A DNA stretch of 64,000 nucleotides from Pseudazoarcus sp963975885 (lineage in GTDB: Bacteria; Pseudomonadota; Gammaproteobacteria; Burkholderiales; Rhodocyclaceae): the NCBI GenBank assembly GCA_963975885.1, contig CAXBIS010000002.1, forward strand, positions 62,001 through 126,000, in the 5' to 3' direction. The position numbers and the translations under genes were made by a program. Under the pieces are notes generated by a model. The model ran no database searches. It was not told the DNA's origin and worked only from the letters and a program-made list of their open reading frames with translations. Numbering within the stretch: position 1 is the first letter of the stretch; each line of letters opens with the position of its first letter. Below are positions 36,046 through 46,201 of the stretch, in pieces.

Positions 36046-38094
36046 TCAGTGCAACGAGGCGTCGTCGGGCTCATCGGACTCGGGAGAGCGCAGTCGCTGC
36101 ACAAACGCGCCGGCCACCTTCGAAGGCGGTGGCGTGAGCAGACTGACCACGACGATCACCGCAAATCCCAGCACCACGCCGAAGGCGCCGGCCGAGATCG
36201 GACGAATGCCGAACCAGGCGTTGGTCGCATCGCCACCAAAAAACGGGTGCGTGTGCACCACATAGAACATCGTCAGTGCCAGTCCGGAAAGCATGCCCGC
36301 GATCGCACCCGCGCGGTTCGCACGTCGCCAGAAGATGCCCAGGACCAGCGCCGGGAAGAAGGCAGAGGCGGCCAGGGAAAAGGCCAGACCGACCAGGAAC
36401 AGAATGTTGTCCGGTCGCAGCGAGGCCACCCATGCCGCCGCGATGGCGACCAGCAGCAGCGCGGATTTGGACATCAGCAGCCGACGATGGGACGGGGCCG
36501 ACGGCCGGATCACGCGATAGTAAAGGTCATGCGAGAGCGAGTTGGAAATCGTCAACAGCAAGCCGTCCGCCGTGGACAGGGCCGCAGCCAAGCCGCCCGC
36601 GGCGACGAGTCCCGCCACTACATAGGGCATCCCGGCAATCTCGGGCGTGGCCAGGACGATGGCGTCGGTGTTCAGCCACAACTCGGCCAACTGGAGGATG
36701 CCGTCCCCGTTGATATCCTCGAAGCGCACCATGCCGACCTTGCCCCACGAGGCCACCCACGAGGGCAGCGCCGAGATCTCGGTGCCGACCACGTTGCTGT
36801 AGACCTCCCACTTGGCGAAGACCGCATAGGCCGGGGCCGCCAGATAGAGCATGAGGATGAAGAACAGCGTCCAGAACACCGAACTTCGCGTCTGCGTCAC
36901 GCCCGGCGTGGTGTAGTAGCGCGCGAGGATGTGGGGCAATGCAGCGGTGCCGATCATCAGCACGAACACCAGCGCGATGAAGTTGTTGCGCGACTCGGCC
37001 TCCTGTTCGGGCAATACGCCTGGATGGGCCTGGGCGAAGCGGTTGGGCACCTCGGCGCGTCGCAGAGCCTCGTCGCGCGCCTCGCTCCAGGACTCGCGCG
37101 CCGCCTCGGGCGTGGGCGGAATGTCGCGCAGCGCGCGTTCGAGCTGCACGATCTCGCGTGCCGGCGCATCGCGCGCGAGCAAGGCCTTGAGCTCGGCGGC
37201 ACGCTCGCGCCGCTCTGCCTCCAGAGACCCGGGCAGACCCGCGATGCGCTGCACGTAGTCTTCAGCACGCTGACGGTACAGTTCGCGCGCCTCGGCCTCG
37301 CGCCAGTCCCAGATCAGCTCGCCTTCGCGCTCGGAAAGTTTTTCCATGACCGGGCCGTACATGAGTTGCGGCACGGGTACGCCAGTGCTCTTGTAGGCAA
37401 GCATGGTCACCGGCACCAGATAGGCGACGATCAGCACCAGGTACTGCGCGACCTGGGTCCAGGTAATCGCCCGCATGCCGCCCAGGAAGGAACACACCAG
37501 AATGCCCGCCAGACCGATGAACAAGCCGATTTCGAACTCGACGCTGACGAAGCGGCTGGTGACCAGGCCCACGCCGTAGATCTGCGCGACCAGATACACG
37601 AAGCTCGCGAGCACCGCGGCGGCCAGGCCGACGATGCGCACCACATGCCCTTCGTAGCGCGCGCCGAGAAAATCCGGAATCGTGTACTGCCCGAAGCGCC
37701 GAAGGTAGGGCGCGAGCAGCAGCGCCACGAGCACGAAACCGCCGGTCCATCCGGTGACGAACGCCAAGCCCTCGAAGCCCGAGTAGTACAGCGAGCCGGC
37801 CAGCCCGATGAAGGACGCCGCGCTCATCCAGTCGGCCGCGGTGGCCATGCCGTTGAACACCGCCGGCACGCGCCGCCCGGCGACGTAGTATTCGTTCAGG
37901 TCGGATGTGCGGCTGGCCACGCCGATGCCGGCGTAGATGCCCACCGTGCCAAACAGGAAGATCAGTCCGATGGTGGCCTCCGACAGGCCGTGGCGCTCGC
38001 CTACGGCCAGCGCCACCAGCAGCGCGACGAAAACCAGCGCGTAGATCAGGTAGTTGCGCAGCAGCCTGCGCGCGAAGCCGTCGCGCCCCGCCAT
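36046..38094 (-). CDS. Sodium:solute symporter (SSS), VC_2705-like, with charged insertion
   Basis: A 682-residue transporter of the acetate/proline symporter superfamily. Family marks are the early NEYYVAGRRVPAVFNGMATAADWMSAASFIG, the tract ALLLAPYLRRFGQYTIPDFLGARY (seen as separate motifs LLLAPYLRR and YTIPDF) and STADGLLLTISNSLSHDLYYR. About 13 helices are visible. Residues 250-368 form a hydrophilic, Glu/Arg-rich, probably coiled insertion between helices. Substrate is probably a small carboxylate such as acetate, by family and by nearby acs; not proven. The ATG at 38094 shares a base with the stop of the sensor-exonuclease gene, so the two are coupled. Confidence 0.85.
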   Translation of the reverse strand: MAGRDGFARRLLRNYLIYALVFVALLVALAVGERHGLSEATIGLIFLFGTVGIYAGIGVASRTSDLNEYYVAGRRVPAVFNGMATAADWMSAASFIGLAGSLYYSGFEGLAFVTGWTGGFVLVALLLAPYLRRFGQYTIPDFLGARYEGHVVRIVGLAAAVLASFVYLVAQIYGVGLVTSRFVSVEFEIGLFIGLAGILVCSFLGGMRAITWTQVAQYLVLIVAYLVPVTMLAYKSTGVPVPQLMYGPVMEKLSEREGELIWDWREAEARELYRQRAEDYVQRIAGLPGSLEAERRERAAELKALLARDAPAREIVQLERALRDIPPTPEAARESWSEARDEALRRAEVPNRFAQAHPGVLPEQEAESRNNFIALVFVLMIGTAALPHILARYYTTPGVTQTRSSVFWTLFFILMLYLAAPAYAVFAKWEVYSNVVGTEISALPSWVASWGKVGMVRFEDINGDGILQLAELWLNTDAIVLATPEIAGMPYVVAGLVAAGGLAAALSTADGLLLTISNSLSHDLYYRVIRPSAPSHRRLLMSKSALLLVAIAAAWVASLRPDNILFLVGLAFSLAASAFFPALVLGIFWRRANRAGAIAGMLSGLALTMFYVVHTHPFFGGDATNAWFGIRPISAGAFGVVLGFAVIVVVSLLTPPPSKVAGAFVQRLRSPESDEPDDASLH

Positions 38095-40241
38095 CAGTAG
38101 CGAATCCGCGCGTAATAGGTGCGCTCGCTCGCCTCGCGCAGCTCGCCCAGCGTGCGGATGCCTCGCTCGGCGAGCAGCGGCAGCATGCGGATGAATACCT
38201 CGGCGGTGACGATGGCGTCCCCCAGTGCCGTATGGCGCGCGGTCACCTTCACCCCCAGGCGTTCGGCAATGGCCTCCAGCCGATGGGATTCCTGGTTCGG
38301 ATGCAGCAGCGCCGAGATCAGCAGGGTGTCGAGCACCGGCCGGTCAAACACCACACCGGTGCTCGCCTCCTTGAGTTGCAGGAAGCGCATGTCGAAGGCC
38401 CCGTTGTGGGCCACCAGCACGGTGTCGGCAACGAAGGCACGAAAAGCCGGAAGAACCGCGTCGATGCTCGGCTGGCCTGCCAACATCTCCGGCACGATGC
38501 CATGCACCGCGACCGATTCGGGTCGCAGCGCGCGACGCGGGTCGACCAGTTGCTCGAACGACTCGCCGCGCAGCAACTTGCCGTTGACGATGCGCGTGGC
38601 CCCGATCTGGATGATTTCGTCACCGTCGGACGGATTGAGGCCGGTGGTCTCGGTATCGAAGGCGGTGTAGTTGAGCGCACACAGCGGCGTGTCATCGAGT
38701 ACGCGCGCATCCTCCGCCCAGTCGAAAATGTCGAAGTCGTAGAACTCCGGGCGACCGCCCGCGAGCGGCGCACCGCGCGCGCCGGTCTCATCCGACCTCG
38801 ATGTAGCCTCGCGCAGCACGAAGCCCAACCAGCTGCGGCCGCGCACGCGATCCCGTTCGAAACGAAGATCGCCACCGTGGCGTTCGATGACCTCGCGCAC
38901 CGTCGTCGGCAGAACGCGATCTCCGGCGCGCATCGGCTCGATCTCCCAGCCGGCCGCGGTCTCCTCGCTGACTGGATGCCCGCTCCAGCCCAGGTCGAGA
39001 CACACCTGCCGATCGAGTCTGATCAAACGAATCGCCAAGGTGTCGGCTTCGGAGGCTTCGCAGATACGCCAGGCGAGAAAGGCCGCCGCCTGCAACAGCG
39101 AGAAGCTGTCGGCCTCGAGCCATAGATCATCGACCTGCTCGACCTCGACCGCTACCGTAGCTGCGATGCGCACGCGCACGGCATCGACCAGATCCGTCGC
39201 GTGCACGTCCTCGAGCGGCCAGCGCGCGCGGCGCGCCTCGGCCAGTTCCGCCGCGGCGGTGTCGAAGCGCTCGCCCATGCGCGCCGCCTCGCCGCGAATC
39301 TCGGCGATCCGGCGTGTGCGTTGCGACGCGTCCACTCCCTCCGTGGCGAGCTGCTCGGCGGCCGAACACAGCAAGGCGAGCGAGGCGCGGTTGTCGTCGG
39401 TCAGCGATTGCATCAACCGGTCGCGCCGGGCCTCGCTGACGAACTGGCTGGTAATGTCGTCGAACAAGAGGATGAAGCCACCCGGCTCGCGTCCGCTCTC
39501 GGGTAGCACGGGCGACATGCGCATCCGCAACAAATGCCCCTGGCCGCAGCCCAGAACGAAGTTCGCCACGGCCGGGTCGTCGCCGCGCGCCAGGCGTCGG
39601 CGCATGGTTTCCAGGCCGTGCGCAATCGCGTCGCGGTCGAACACCGCATGGATCGAGCGCCCGAGACCGATCAGCTCGCCCCCGTCGGCCACCTGCGGGC
39701 TCGACGACAGGCTGCGGAACTGCTCGCGCGCCCGAGCGTTGTAGAGCAGGATGCGGCCGTCCAGATTGCACACCACGACGCTCTGCGCCAGCTCGCCCAT
39801 CAGCGCGGCCAGGCGGTTGCGCTCGGCCTCGATGGAGCGCTGCGCCTGCGCGACCTGATCGGCCACATCGGCGCGCAAGGCTTCACGCCGCGCCGCCAGG
39901 GCATTGACGGCTCGTTCGATGGCACGCAGCGACGCCGGGCCATGTTCGCGAATGCGCAGTTGCTCGCCCGCGTCGGCGATCAATTCGATCTCCTCGGCGA
40001 GCGTGAAGGCCTGACGCACGTAGCTGCGATGCAGCCAGCAGGCAAGCATCGCGCCCATGGTCAGAAGCAGTAGCAGCGCGAACAGCACGACGCCGAGTCG
40101 TCCCTGAACAGCCTCGATCAGATGCGCGCGCACCGCCTCGTCGCCGAGATGCCAGATCAGACCGAGCAAGAGCGCGAGCGGCGCGAGCATCAGCGCAATC
40201 AACCCGCCCGCGAACAGCACCGGCCCCGCTCTGCGCATCAT
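38094..40241 (-). CDS. Membrane sensor-kinase-like protein fused to a DnaQ-type 3'-5' exonuclease
   Basis: A 715-residue fusion. Two N-terminal helices (VLFAGGLIALMLAPLALLLG, VVLFALLLLLTMGAMLACWL) are followed by a HAMP-like/coiled linker and a PAS domain (QSVVVCNLDGRILLYNARAR). A kinase-like region comes next but the expected histidine position reads SLTDDNRASLALL, so no phosphoacceptor is present, and the ATPase motifs are eroded. The C-terminal ~190 residues are a DEDDh exonuclease: FDTETTGL (Asp 529, Glu 531), AHNGAFDMRFL and ARHTALGDA. It is related to DNA polymerase III epsilon. The ATG at 40241 is chosen for its GGAGG 8 bases upstream; a GTG at 40289 is the alternative. It is coupled to the SSS symporter. 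Confidence 0.86.
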   Translation of the reverse strand: MMRRAGPVLFAGGLIALMLAPLALLLGLIWHLGDEAVRAHLIEAVQGRLGVVLFALLLLLTMGAMLACWLHRSYVRQAFTLAEEIELIADAGEQLRIREHGPASLRAIERAVNALAARREALRADVADQVAQAQRSIEAERNRLAALMGELAQSVVVCNLDGRILLYNARAREQFRSLSSSPQVADGGELIGLGRSIHAVFDRDAIAHGLETMRRRLARGDDPAVANFVLGCGQGHLLRMRMSPVLPESGREPGGFILLFDDITSQFVSEARRDRLMQSLTDDNRASLALLCSAAEQLATEGVDASQRTRRIAEIRGEAARMGERFDTAAAELAEARRARWPLEDVHATDLVDAVRVRIAATVAVEVEQVDDLWLEADSFSLLQAAAFLAWRICEASEADTLAIRLIRLDRQVCLDLGWSGHPVSEETAAGWEIEPMRAGDRVLPTTVREVIERHGGDLRFERDRVRGRSWLGFVLREATSRSDETGARGAPLAGGRPEFYDFDIFDWAEDARVLDDTPLCALNYTAFDTETTGLNPSDGDEIIQIGATRIVNGKLLRGESFEQLVDPRRALRPESVAVHGIVPEMLAGQPSIDAVLPAFRAFVADTVLVAHNGAFDMRFLQLKEASTGVVFDRPVLDTLLISALLHPNQESHRLEAIAERLGVKVTARHTALGDAIVTAEVFIRMLPLLAERGIRTLGELREASERTYYARIRY

Positions 40242-40348
40242 GCGCGACGCCTCCCGCGGACGCGGTGGCGCGAGCGCACGCCACGCCACGCCGAGCTGGC
40301 GCGGACAAAACGGAGTGTCGGCACGGAAAACAAATGCGTCGCGGACAT
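40238..40348 (-). CDS. Possible 36-residue leader peptide upstream of the sensor-exonuclease
   Basis: An ATG at 40348 has a good ribosome site (AGGGAG, 5 bases away) and opens a short frame (MSATHLFSVPTLRF...) that is Arg-rich at the end. Its TGA is embedded in the ATGATG start of the sensor-exonuclease gene. The arrangement would allow translational coupling. No similarity is recognised and it may be spurious. Confidence 0.3.
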   Translation of the reverse strand: MSATHLFSVPTLRFVRASSAWRGVRSRHRVRGRRRA

Positions 40349-40622
40349 GCGCTCTCCCTGATCAGTCGCTATTGTCGCGCGAAGAACCGGACTGACAAAA
40401 GGAAACGCAGCGATTCGCCCGCGCAGCAGCTTATTCAGTGTTCTCAAAAAAAAAAGCGCGCTTTCGCGCGCTTTCCCCCCTGTCTGAGCGGACGTCTGTG
40501 TGTCGGTGTCCGGCCTTGGCAAACGGCCATCGTCTCGGGACGACGTCGGTTTGCCTCGGAACGGCCCCTCCATCTCGCGCCTTTGTGCCCAGCCTCCTCC
40601 TGTAAATCGTTGCCCCGGGAAC
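40349..40622. other. Intergenic stretch between sensor-exonuclease and acs
   Basis: Apart from the acs terminator at 40446-40474 I see no gene here. The part near 40349 should hold the promoter of the sensor-exonuclease/symporter unit, but no clear -35/-10 pair is visible. Long open frames that cross it on either strand look like shadows. Confidence 0.5.
40446..40474 (-). terminator. Intrinsic terminator downstream of acs
   Basis: A 9-bp stem (AAAGCGCGC and complement) with loop TTTC. On the minus strand it is followed by an uninterrupted run of T (opposite A 40446-40455). It lies about 150 bases past the acs stop. Confidence 0.85.
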
Positions 40623-42593
<1,971 letters not shown>

Positions 42594-42769
42594 GTTGTCG
42601 TCTCCTTGCTTGTTCTGGCTCTGACACCGGCCTGTCGCGGGCCGGAACCGGCGCGGATGCCGGTCGGCAGACTGGCCTTCATTTAAGAAGATGTGTCTTA
42701 CATACGACTTACGGCCTAGTCCGACGGCACCCTGCCCTGAGCACATGATACCCCCGGCAACCGCGCTGG

Positions 42770-42775
42770 TAGAAT
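42770..42775 (+). promoter_or_regulatory. Candidate -10 box of the fumarase gene
   Basis: TAGAAT, five of six to consensus, lies 33 bases upstream of the fumarase ATG. No convincing -35 is seen at the expected spacing, so an activator may be needed. Confidence 0.35.
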
Positions 42776-42808
42776 CCCGCAGGCCGCCGAATTTCCGGGA
42801 GAAACACC

Positions 42809-44341
42809 ATGACCGTCATCCGCCAGGACGACCTGATCCAGTCCGTCGCCGACGCCTTCCAGTACATCAGCTACTACCACCCGCTCGACTACATCCAGGC
42901 ACTCGGCAAGGCCTGGGAACGCGAGGAGAGTCCCGCGGCGAAGGACGCCATTGCGCAGATCCTGACCAACTCGCGCATGTGCGCCGAGGGCCACCGTCCG
43001 ATCTGCCAGGACACGGGCATCGCCGTGGTCTTCCTGAAGATCGGCATGAACCTGCGCTGGGACGCAACGATGAGCGTGCAGGAGATGGTCGACGAAGGCG
43101 TGCGCCGAGCCTACAACCACCCCGACAACAAGCTGCGCGCTTCGGTGCTGCTCGATCCGGCCGGCGCGCGCCGCAACTCCAAGGACAACACCCCGGCCGT
43201 GGTGCACGTCGAAATGGTGCCGGGCGATGGCCTGGAGGTCACCTGTGCGGCCAAGGGCGGCGGCTCGGAGAACAAGTCCAAGCTCGCCATGCTCAACCCG
43301 TCGGATTCCATCGTCGACTGGGTACTTAAAACGCTGCCGACCATGGGCGCGGGCTGGTGTCCGCCGGGCATTCTCGGCATCGGCATCGGCGGCACGCCCG
43401 AGAAGGCCATGCTCATGGCCAAGGAATCGCTGATGGCGCCCTGTGACATTCATGATCTGCGCGACAAGGCCGCCTCGGGTGCGCAACTCACGCGCGTGGA
43501 AGAATTGCGTCTGGAACTGATGGACAAGGTCAATGCGCTCGGCATCGGCGCGCAGGGCCTGGGCGGGTTGACCACCGTGCTCGACGTCAAGATTCTCGAC
43601 TACCCGACCCATGCCGCCAGCCTACCGGTGGCGATGATCCCCAACTGTGCGGCCACGCGCCACGTGCATTTCCATCTGGACGGTTCTGGCCCGGCGCATC
43701 TGGAAACCCCGAAGCTCGAGGACTGGCCGGCGGTGACCTGGCAGGCCGACACCGAGGTCGCGACCCGCGTGAATCTCGACACGCTGACCAAGGAAGAAGT
43801 CGCCTCGTGGAAGCCCGGCCAGGTGCTGCTGCTCAACGGCAAGATGCTCACCGGCCGCGACGCGGCGCACAAACGCATCGCCGACATGCTCGCCAAGGGC
43901 GAGAAGCTGCCGGTGTATTTCACCAACCGCATCATCTACTACGTCGGCCCGGTCGACCCGGTGCGCGAGGAAGCGGTCGGCCCGGCAGGCCCCACCACCG
44001 CCACGCGCATGGACAAGTTCACGCGCATGATGCTGGAGCAGACCGGGCTCATCGCCATGGTCGGCAAGGCCGAACGCGGCCCCACCGCCATCGAGGCCAT
44101 CCGCGACAACCGCTCGGCCTACCTGATGGCGGTCGGTGGCGCGGCCTATCTCGTCTCCAAGGCCATCAAGACGGCGAAGGTCGTCGGCTTCGAGGATCTC
44201 GGCATGGAAGCCATCTACGAGTTCGACGTGGTCGACATGCCGGTCACGGTGGCCGTCGACGCGCAGGGCACCAGCGTGCACGAGACCGGCCCGAAGGAGT
44301 GGGCGGCGAAGATCGCCGGCATCCCGGTCGCCATCGCCTGA
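42809..44341 (+). CDS. Class I fumarate hydratase (iron-sulfur)
   Basis: A 510-residue class I fumarase with both halves fused. The N-terminal part carries HRPICQDTG with a cluster-ligand Cys (about 66), and the middle has AKGGGSENKSK and PPGILGIGIGGTPEKAM. The C-terminal beta part has LLLNGKMLTGRDAAHKRI and VGPAGPTTATRMDKF. It interconverts fumarate and malate using an oxygen-sensitive [4Fe-4S] cluster. The ATG at 42809 has GGAG eight bases upstream. It is single-gene and divergent from acs. No class II fumarase is in the window. Confidence 0.95.
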   Translation: MTVIRQDDLIQSVADAFQYISYYHPLDYIQALGKAWEREESPAAKDAIAQILTNSRMCAEGHRPICQDTGIAVVFLKIGMNLRWDATMSVQEMVDEGVRRAYNHPDNKLRASVLLDPAGARRNSKDNTPAVVHVEMVPGDGLEVTCAAKGGGSENKSKLAMLNPSDSIVDWVLKTLPTMGAGWCPPGILGIGIGGTPEKAMLMAKESLMAPCDIHDLRDKAASGAQLTRVEELRLELMDKVNALGIGAQGLGGLTTVLDVKILDYPTHAASLPVAMIPNCAATRHVHFHLDGSGPAHLETPKLEDWPAVTWQADTEVATRVNLDTLTKEEVASWKPGQVLLLNGKMLTGRDAAHKRIADMLAKGEKLPVYFTNRIIYYVGPVDPVREEAVGPAGPTTATRMDKFTRMMLEQTGLIAMVGKAERGPTAIEAIRDNRSAYLMAVGGAAYLVSKAIKTAKVVGFEDLGMEAIYEFDVVDMPVTVAVDAQGTSVHETGPKEWAAKIAGIPVAIA

Positions 44342-44370
44342 GCCGTGCGTTCAGGTGCGAGGCCTTGCGC

Positions 44371-44376
44371 TATAAT
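44371..44376 (+). promoter_or_regulatory. -10 box for tRNA-Thr
   Basis: A perfect TATAAT 9 bases upstream of the mature tRNA 5' end. The -35 region is weak, so the boundary of the promoter is uncertain. The GC-rich stretch between it and the tRNA resembles a discriminator of stringent control. Confidence 0.5.
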
Positions 44377-44385
44377 CCGCCCCGC

Positions 44386-44461
44386 GCCGCTTTAGCTCAG
44401 TTGGTAGAGCAACCGCCTTGTAAGCGGTAGGTCGTCAGTTCGAATCCGACAAGCGGCACCA
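44386..44461 (+). tRNA. tRNA-Thr (anticodon TGT)
   Basis: A 76-base cloverleaf: acceptor GCCGCTT/AAGCGGC, D arm GCTC...GAGC, anticodon stem ACCGC/GCGGT with loop CTTGTAA (anticodon TGT), T arm with TTCGAAT, discriminator A and encoded CCA. Confidence 0.95.
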
Positions 44462-44470
44462 CGAATATCA

Positions 44471-44508
44471 AGCAGAAACGCCAGCCCATCCGGGCTGGCG
44501 TTTCTGCT
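44471..44508 (+). terminator. Perfect 17-bp inverted repeat after tRNA-Thr
   Basis: The arms 44471-44487 and 44492-44508 are exact reverse complements with a four-base ATCC loop. It starts 10 bases after the tRNA. Only three T residues lie in the distal arm followed by C, so it is an atypical intrinsic terminator that may act in both directions (for tRNA-Thr and for the small gene at 44534). Confidence 0.65.
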
Positions 44509-44533
44509 CTGCCCTTGCAACGGCGGTGGCGCT

Positions 44534-44737
44534 TCAGCCTCTGCCGTATTTCCTGAACACCGTACGCGCATCCTCGTGAGCGCGCTCCAGCGTGCACATC
44601 GACGGGTTATCGTCGTGGCCGCAGAAGAACTCATCGGCCTGGGCACGCATCACCATCGCGATCGCATCTTCGTCGCTGGCGTCGTACTTCTCGGTGATCA
44701 GGGTGGTGACTTCGTCCAGATGTTCTTCGTAGGTCAT
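44534..44737 (-). CDS. Small conserved-looking hypothetical protein
   Basis: A 67-residue acidic protein (MTYEEHLDEV...) with two Cys, at about 39 and 48 (EFFCGHDD and SMCTLE), no signal peptide and no helix long enough for a membrane. Function not recognised. The ATG at 44737 is chosen because the hydrophilic helical sequence begins there; longer in-frame starts exist. It stands alone between tRNA-Thr and the lipoprotein gene. Confidence 0.6.
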   Translation of the reverse strand: MTYEEHLDEVTTLITEKYDASDEDAIAMVMRAQADEFFCGHDDNPSMCTLERAHEDARTVFRKYGRG

Positions 44738-44849
44738 CGCTCGGGCGTCCGGTTGCGGTATCGGCATCGTCGATCGCCACGCTGCGCCGATCGACGATCC
44801 GATTGTAGCGTCCCGCGCCACGCGAGCGCCCCGAGTGGGCGCCCGTCAA

Positions 44850-45338
44850 TCAGTAGCGATAGGCGACATCGTTTTCGATGCGCACGCCATCGCCCACGGC
44901 GAAATCGGCATCGGGCTGGCGCGACAGCGTCCGGTATGAACCATCCTGCATGCGCACGGTGAGTCTGGAGAAATTCGTAACTCCCGGCTCGTCCCGATTG
45001 CGCTTTTCGATCTGATGCCCGACATAGGCGCCGCCGGCCGCACCCGCAACGGTCGCGATGGTCTTGCCACTGCCGCCACCTACCTGATTGCCCGCTACGC
45101 CACCGATGACGGCGCCCGCAACGGTTCCGAGCCCATAACCGCTGCCGCCGATGCCACCCTTGTCCGCCGTCTCCTGCGTGTGCTCGATCGAATGCACCAC
45201 TCCGTACTCGGAACGCGCCTGATCCTGGATGACCGTGCCGCTATCGGCACGGGGACTGGGGCCGGACGATGAGCACGCGCCCAGCGTCAATGCCGCAACG
45301 GCACTCAGGACGAGCCCGCACTGCTTGATTGTTTTCAT
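44850..45338 (-). CDS. Glycine-zipper outer-membrane lipoprotein (SlyB/Pcp-like)
   Basis: A 162-residue lipoprotein. A signal peptide ends in the lipobox LTLGAC, so Cys about 22 would be lipidated. A glycine-zipper segment (GTVAGAVIGGVAGNQVGGGSG and AGAAGGAYVGHQIE, each short) can form a paired transmembrane hairpin. The C-terminal part (VRMQDGSYRTLS ... GDGVRIENDVAYRY) is the domain common to this family. SlyB-like proteins help outer-membrane integrity under stress. The ATG at 45338 has GGAG six bases upstream. It is monocistronic. Confidence 0.88.
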   Translation of the reverse strand: MKTIKQCGLVLSAVAALTLGACSSSGPSPRADSGTVIQDQARSEYGVVHSIEHTQETADKGGIGGSGYGLGTVAGAVIGGVAGNQVGGGSGKTIATVAGAAGGAYVGHQIEKRNRDEPGVTNFSRLTVRMQDGSYRTLSRQPDADFAVGDGVRIENDVAYRY

Positions 45339-45526
45339 GACGATCTCCAGATGGTTGCCTGCAAGGTCGGGCACCGCGGCGATGGGCCGTGGGATACGGC
45401 GACTGAATGCATGGTGCTGCAAACGCCACCTTCCATCGAGACGGATGTTCGGGCGTTACGACGACGATGATGCGGCAGGGACGCGCGCCCGTCTGTCCGC
45501 TAACAGACAGACGACTCGCAGGACCG

Positions 45527-46201
45527 TCAGCGACGAACCCCGGGGAGCATGTAGCGGCGTTCCAGCCAGCGTGCGATGAGCACGATCACCGAGACCATGA
45601 GCAGGTACACCAGGCCGGCGGCCAGATAGGCCTTGAAGTACTCGAAGCTGCGCGTGGCCAGTTCCTGCACCTGGGCGAAGAACTCGGTGTACTGGATCAG
45701 AAAGGCCACCGAACTGTCTTTCAGATTGAGGATGGCCTGATTGGTGAGCCCCGGAATGGCCAGCCGCAAGGCCTGCGGCAGCGTGATCAGGCGGAACACC
45801 TGCAGGTCGGAGAAGCCCTGCGCGCGCGCGGCTTCGAGCTCGGCCTGATCGAGACCGTTGTAGGCCGTCATCAGGTAGCGTGCGTTGTAGGCAGCCACGT
45901 TCATCGTGAAGCCGATCACCGCCACCGTGAATGGCGACATCCTCACGCCCCATTGCGGCAGGCCGTAGTACATCAGAAACAGCAGCACGATCAGCGGCGT
46001 GCCGATGAAGAACGAGATGTAGGCGTTGGTGATGCGCCGCACGAGGCGGCGTTCGCTGAGCGCGAAATGGAACACCACGATGCCCCACAGCAGGCCGGTG
46101 ACCGTGATCGTGCCGGCCAGCAGCAAAGTGTTGCCCAGGCCATCGAGGATCTGCGGCCAGTAATCGAGCACCTCGGCGATGAAGAAGGACCAGTCGCCCA
46201 T
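45527..46201 (-). CDS. Polar amino acid-type ABC transporter permease (HAAT/PAAT)
   Basis: A 224-residue inner-membrane permease with about five helices. The His/Glu/Gln permease signature is present, with the EAA loop AELEAARAQGFSDLQVFRLITLPQ (key residues E-A-A-x3-G), which contacts the ATPase. The start is ATG 46201, sharing a base with the ATPase stop. It is last in the cluster ATPase-permease-binding protein order and would pair with the permease at 46960 around the ATPase. Confidence 0.9.
   Translation of the reverse strand: MGDWSFFIAEVLDYWPQILDGLGNTLLLAGTITVTGLLWGIVVFHFALSERRLVRRITNAYISFFIGTPLIVLLFLMYYGLPQWGVRMSPFTVAVIGFTMNVAAYNARYLMTAYNGLDQAELEAARAQGFSDLQVFRLITLPQALRLAIPGLTNQAILNLKDSSVAFLIQYTEFFAQVQELATRSFEYFKAYLAAGLVYLLMVSVIVLIARWLERRYMLPGVRR

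Noticed and set aside
45491..45508. GTCTGT...ACAGAC hairpin beyond the last permease gene
   Set aside because: Only six base pairs and no T tract, so not a convincing terminator.
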